From Clostridia bacterium (GTDB lineage Bacteria > Bacillota > Clostridia > Oscillospirales > Acutalibacteraceae), in assembly GCA_017428525.1 (NCBI GenBank), contig JAFRQQ010000034.1, positions 1 to 64,000 on the forward strand: 64,000 nucleotides of DNA. Reading direction: 5' to 3'. How positions within the stretch are numbered: position 1 is the first letter of the stretch; each line of letters starts with the position of its first letter. Below are positions 62,453 through 64,000 of the stretch, in pieces. The position numbers and the translations under genes were made by a program. Under the pieces are notes generated by a model. It saw only the letters and a program-made list of their open reading frames with translations, searched no databases and was not told the origin of the DNA.

Positions 62453-63640
62453 TTACTGTTGGTCGTCCTTGCGGCGCAGGATCTTCAGGATCACGAAGCC
62501 CGTGCCCGAGGCGGTCAGCGTCGCCACGGCGGCGAGCAGCATGTTTCTGCGCAGCCGGCGTCCGCTGTCCTCCGCCTGCGCCCAGGGCACATAGGCGGAT
62601 GAGCGGTGTTCCGTAACGTCCGTCGTCGTCTCCGGCGCGGTCGTGCCGGCAGGCGCGGCGGTCGTCGCGGTCGTTGCGGCCTGCGTGGTCGCAGGTTCGG
62701 TTGTTGTCGTCGTCTCCTCGGCGGGGGCCGTGGTCGGCGGCGCTTCGCCCGGCTTGTAGGCGGTCATGAACTGAATGACCGTCGGATTGGCGACCGCGTT
62801 GCCGAAGCCGTCCACGGTCGACAGGTTCGTGTAATCCCCCGCAACGCCGGCGGAATAATCCTGCTCGGCCAGCCGCCAGGTCTTATGATTGATCAGCAGC
62901 GCGGCGCGTGGGGCGCTGCTGCAGGTGGTGTAGCGCAGCTGGCTGCGGTCCGCCGCGGCGGCCGTCACATTCTCCCAGGAGGGCTTTGCGTAGGCAGAGA
63001 AGGTGGAATAGGTATCGCCCTTGCACGCGAAAATCCAGATCTTCATGTTGCGGATGGTCTGCGCCTCGCGCTCGGTGAGGAACGTGCGCGGGGAGAACAG
63101 CATCAGGCCGGCAAAGAAGTCCGGGTAATTCGTCGCCAGCCGGGCGGCGCCTGTTGCGCCGATGCACCAGCCGGCCACATAGATGCGCTTGCGGTCGACA
63201 TTGTGCGTGCGCACGAAATCCTCCACCGCGCGATACATCGGCGCGAGCGGGCAGGTGTCAAAATACACCGGCTCCGGCGCTTTCAGAATCTGGATATACA
63301 TCCCCGGCGCGTCCGAAACCCGCGCCTGAAATTCCTCGCTGGACCAGTAGGCGAAGTCGTTGGCGTCCAGCTCATGGCCGGAGGGCGTGCCCTCACCCGC
63401 GCCGCCGAGCATCACGACCAGCGGGCAGGCCTCCTGCGTATCCGGCGCAAAATAGCTGTATTCCAGCCGGATGCCCTCGCCCTCGGGGCCCTTGGAGCGC
63501 GCCCATTGCTTCTGCAGCGCGGGCAGGCCGCTGCTGATGGAAACGGCGGCGGCGCCGACGGCCGCGCTCCCCGCGAGGAGCAGGCAGCAAAGCAGGCAGG
63601 CGAGCAGGCGGATTGTATTTTTTAGCAGTTGATTTTTCAT
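62453..63640 (-). CDS. Surface-anchored esterase/depolymerase-like alpha-beta hydrolase with Cys in the nucleophile elbow
   Basis: 395 residues. Signal peptide (LLACLLCCLLLAGSAAVG). Hydrolase core about 45-285, with VVMLGGAGEG and the elbow YVAGWCIGATGAARL, where the usual Ser is Cys (TGC). Then a Thr/Ala/Pro-rich stalk (about 300-345), and a C-terminal membrane helix (NMLLAAVATLTASGTGFVILKIL) with a positive tail. The layout suits a cell-surface enzyme held on a stalk. The fold resembles feruloyl-esterase or PHB-depolymerase relatives. With Cys as nucleophile it might resemble dienelactone hydrolase, or it may be inactive. Confidence 0.78.
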   Translation of the reverse strand: MKNQLLKNTIRLLACLLCCLLLAGSAAVGAAAVSISSGLPALQKQWARSKGPEGEGIRLEYSYFAPDTQEACPLVVMLGGAGEGTPSGHELDANDFAYWSSEEFQARVSDAPGMYIQILKAPEPVYFDTCPLAPMYRAVEDFVRTHNVDRKRIYVAGWCIGATGAARLATNYPDFFAGLMLFSPRTFLTEREAQTIRNMKIWIFACKGDTYSTFSAYAKPSWENVTAAAADRSQLRYTTCSSAPRAALLINHKTWRLAEQDYSAGVAGDYTNLSTVDGFGNAVANPTVIQFMTAYKPGEAPPTTAPAEETTTTTEPATTQAATTATTAAPAGTTAPETTTDVTEHRSSAYVPWAQAEDSGRRLRRNMLLAAVATLTASGTGFVILKILRRKDDQQ

Positions 63641-63726
63641 AAGCACTTCCAGTAAATCATCCGGGATTCTGCGGCTATTATACCACGAAATCCAGAAATG
63701 CGCAATAGGGGAACGGGCGAGTTGTA

Positions 63727-63755
63727 TTGACAAATTCCATGGAATCATTTAAAAT
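63727..63755 (+). promoter_or_regulatory. Promoter of the alkaline phosphatase gene
   Basis: TTGACA, 17-base spacer, TAAAAT, about 47 bases upstream of the start. No obvious PhoB box pair was seen. Confidence 0.75.
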
Positions 63756-63801
63756 AATAGACGATAAACTGCGTGCCATGCAGGGAAAAGAGGCTGGAAT
63801 C

Positions 63802-64000
63802 ATGAATCAAAAAATCATCCGCAGACTGATCGCCGTTCTGCTCGCCTTGTCGCTGCTGTGCGGCTGCGCGAGCGCCGTGCAGGCGATCGTCATCCCGCAG
63901 AATGTGAAAAACGTGATCCTGCTCATCGGCGACGGGATGGGCGAGAATTCGCTCGAGTGGACCAAGCAGGCCAAGGGCGTGTCGCTGTTTGTGGATACGC
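63802..64000 (+). CDS. Alkaline phosphatase, N-terminal part (3' truncated by window edge)
   Basis: The visible 66 codons start at ATG 63802. They encode a signal peptide (RRLIAVLLALSLLCGCASAVQA), then NVILLIGDGMGENSLEW, the first metal-binding motif of alkaline phosphatases (Gly-Asp-Gly-Met-Gly). The C in LLCGC could also be a lipobox cysteine, so the protein is either secreted or a lipoprotein. The family hydrolyses phosphomonoesters. The rest of the gene, including the catalytic Ser, is outside the window. Confidence 0.85.
   Translation, partial: MNQKIIRRLIAVLLALSLLCGCASAVQAIVIPQNVKNVILLIGDGMGENSLEWTKQAKGVSLFVDT

Overview
The window looks like a chromosomal segment of a GC-rich, anaerobic, Gram-positive Clostridia member, most likely a gut Oscillospirales-type bacterium. 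The supporting signs are a T-box leader on pheST, an L21-type leader on rplU, the Firmicutes-specific Prp protease beside an L27 with a cleavable N-terminus, IreB, YfmF/YfmH, lipoboxes but no outer-membrane genes, strong AGGAGG ribosome sites, and several TTG starts. The taxonomic placement is inference. I saw no tRNA or rRNA gene, insertion sequence, prophage or CRISPR array.

Layout. 1-1.6 kb: the 3' end of ftsH and a GNAT acetyltransferase. 1.7-10.1 kb, minus strand: a secreted ceramidase-like protein, a DMT permease, a secreted lipase-like hydrolase, and a two-subunit aconitase X beside an old-yellow-enzyme/enoate-reductase flavoprotein. 10.2-25.1 kb, plus strand: housekeeping genes (T-box-pheST, ireB, lon, engB, lysA, yfmFH, lgt, folD, rplU-prp-rpmA). 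25.2-28.4 kb, minus strand: a Na/Pi cotransporter and an aminotransferase.

28.5-42.6 kb is the most interesting stretch: two divergent operons. The minus-strand operon encodes an acyl-AMP ligase, an acyl carrier protein, an acyl-ACP thioesterase, two HypB GTPases, a 926-residue Fe-S/GltD-type flavoprotein and HypA. The plus-strand operon encodes a close relative of the polyunsaturated fatty acid double-bond isomerase (PAI), a retinol-saturase/phytoene-desaturase-type flavoenzyme, an FNR-plus-[2Fe-2S] reductase and a 937-residue paralogue of the Fe-S/GltD protein. I read this as a candidate fatty acid isomerisation and saturation (biohydrogenation) locus with its own electron supply and acyl-activation genes. 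The pathway is inferred from gene content.

42.7-51.4 kb: a secreted GH25 muramidase, a membrane-anchored barnase with its barstar, GH43, a family I.5-like lipase, a domain-swapped GH3, an NlpA/MetQ lipoprotein that appears circularly permuted, and GtrA. 51.5-54.4 kb: an acetyltransferase-like membrane protein, an Mrp/NBP35 ATPase and SerS. 54.5-64 kb: mostly glycan and phosphate-ester proteins (DUF2804, DUF3737, GH20, GH130, an alpha/alpha-barrel CAZyme-like protein, GDPD-like, a cell-surface esterase-like protein, and the start of an alkaline phosphatase). Together the accessory genes suggest a bacterium that processes lipids and host or dietary glycans.
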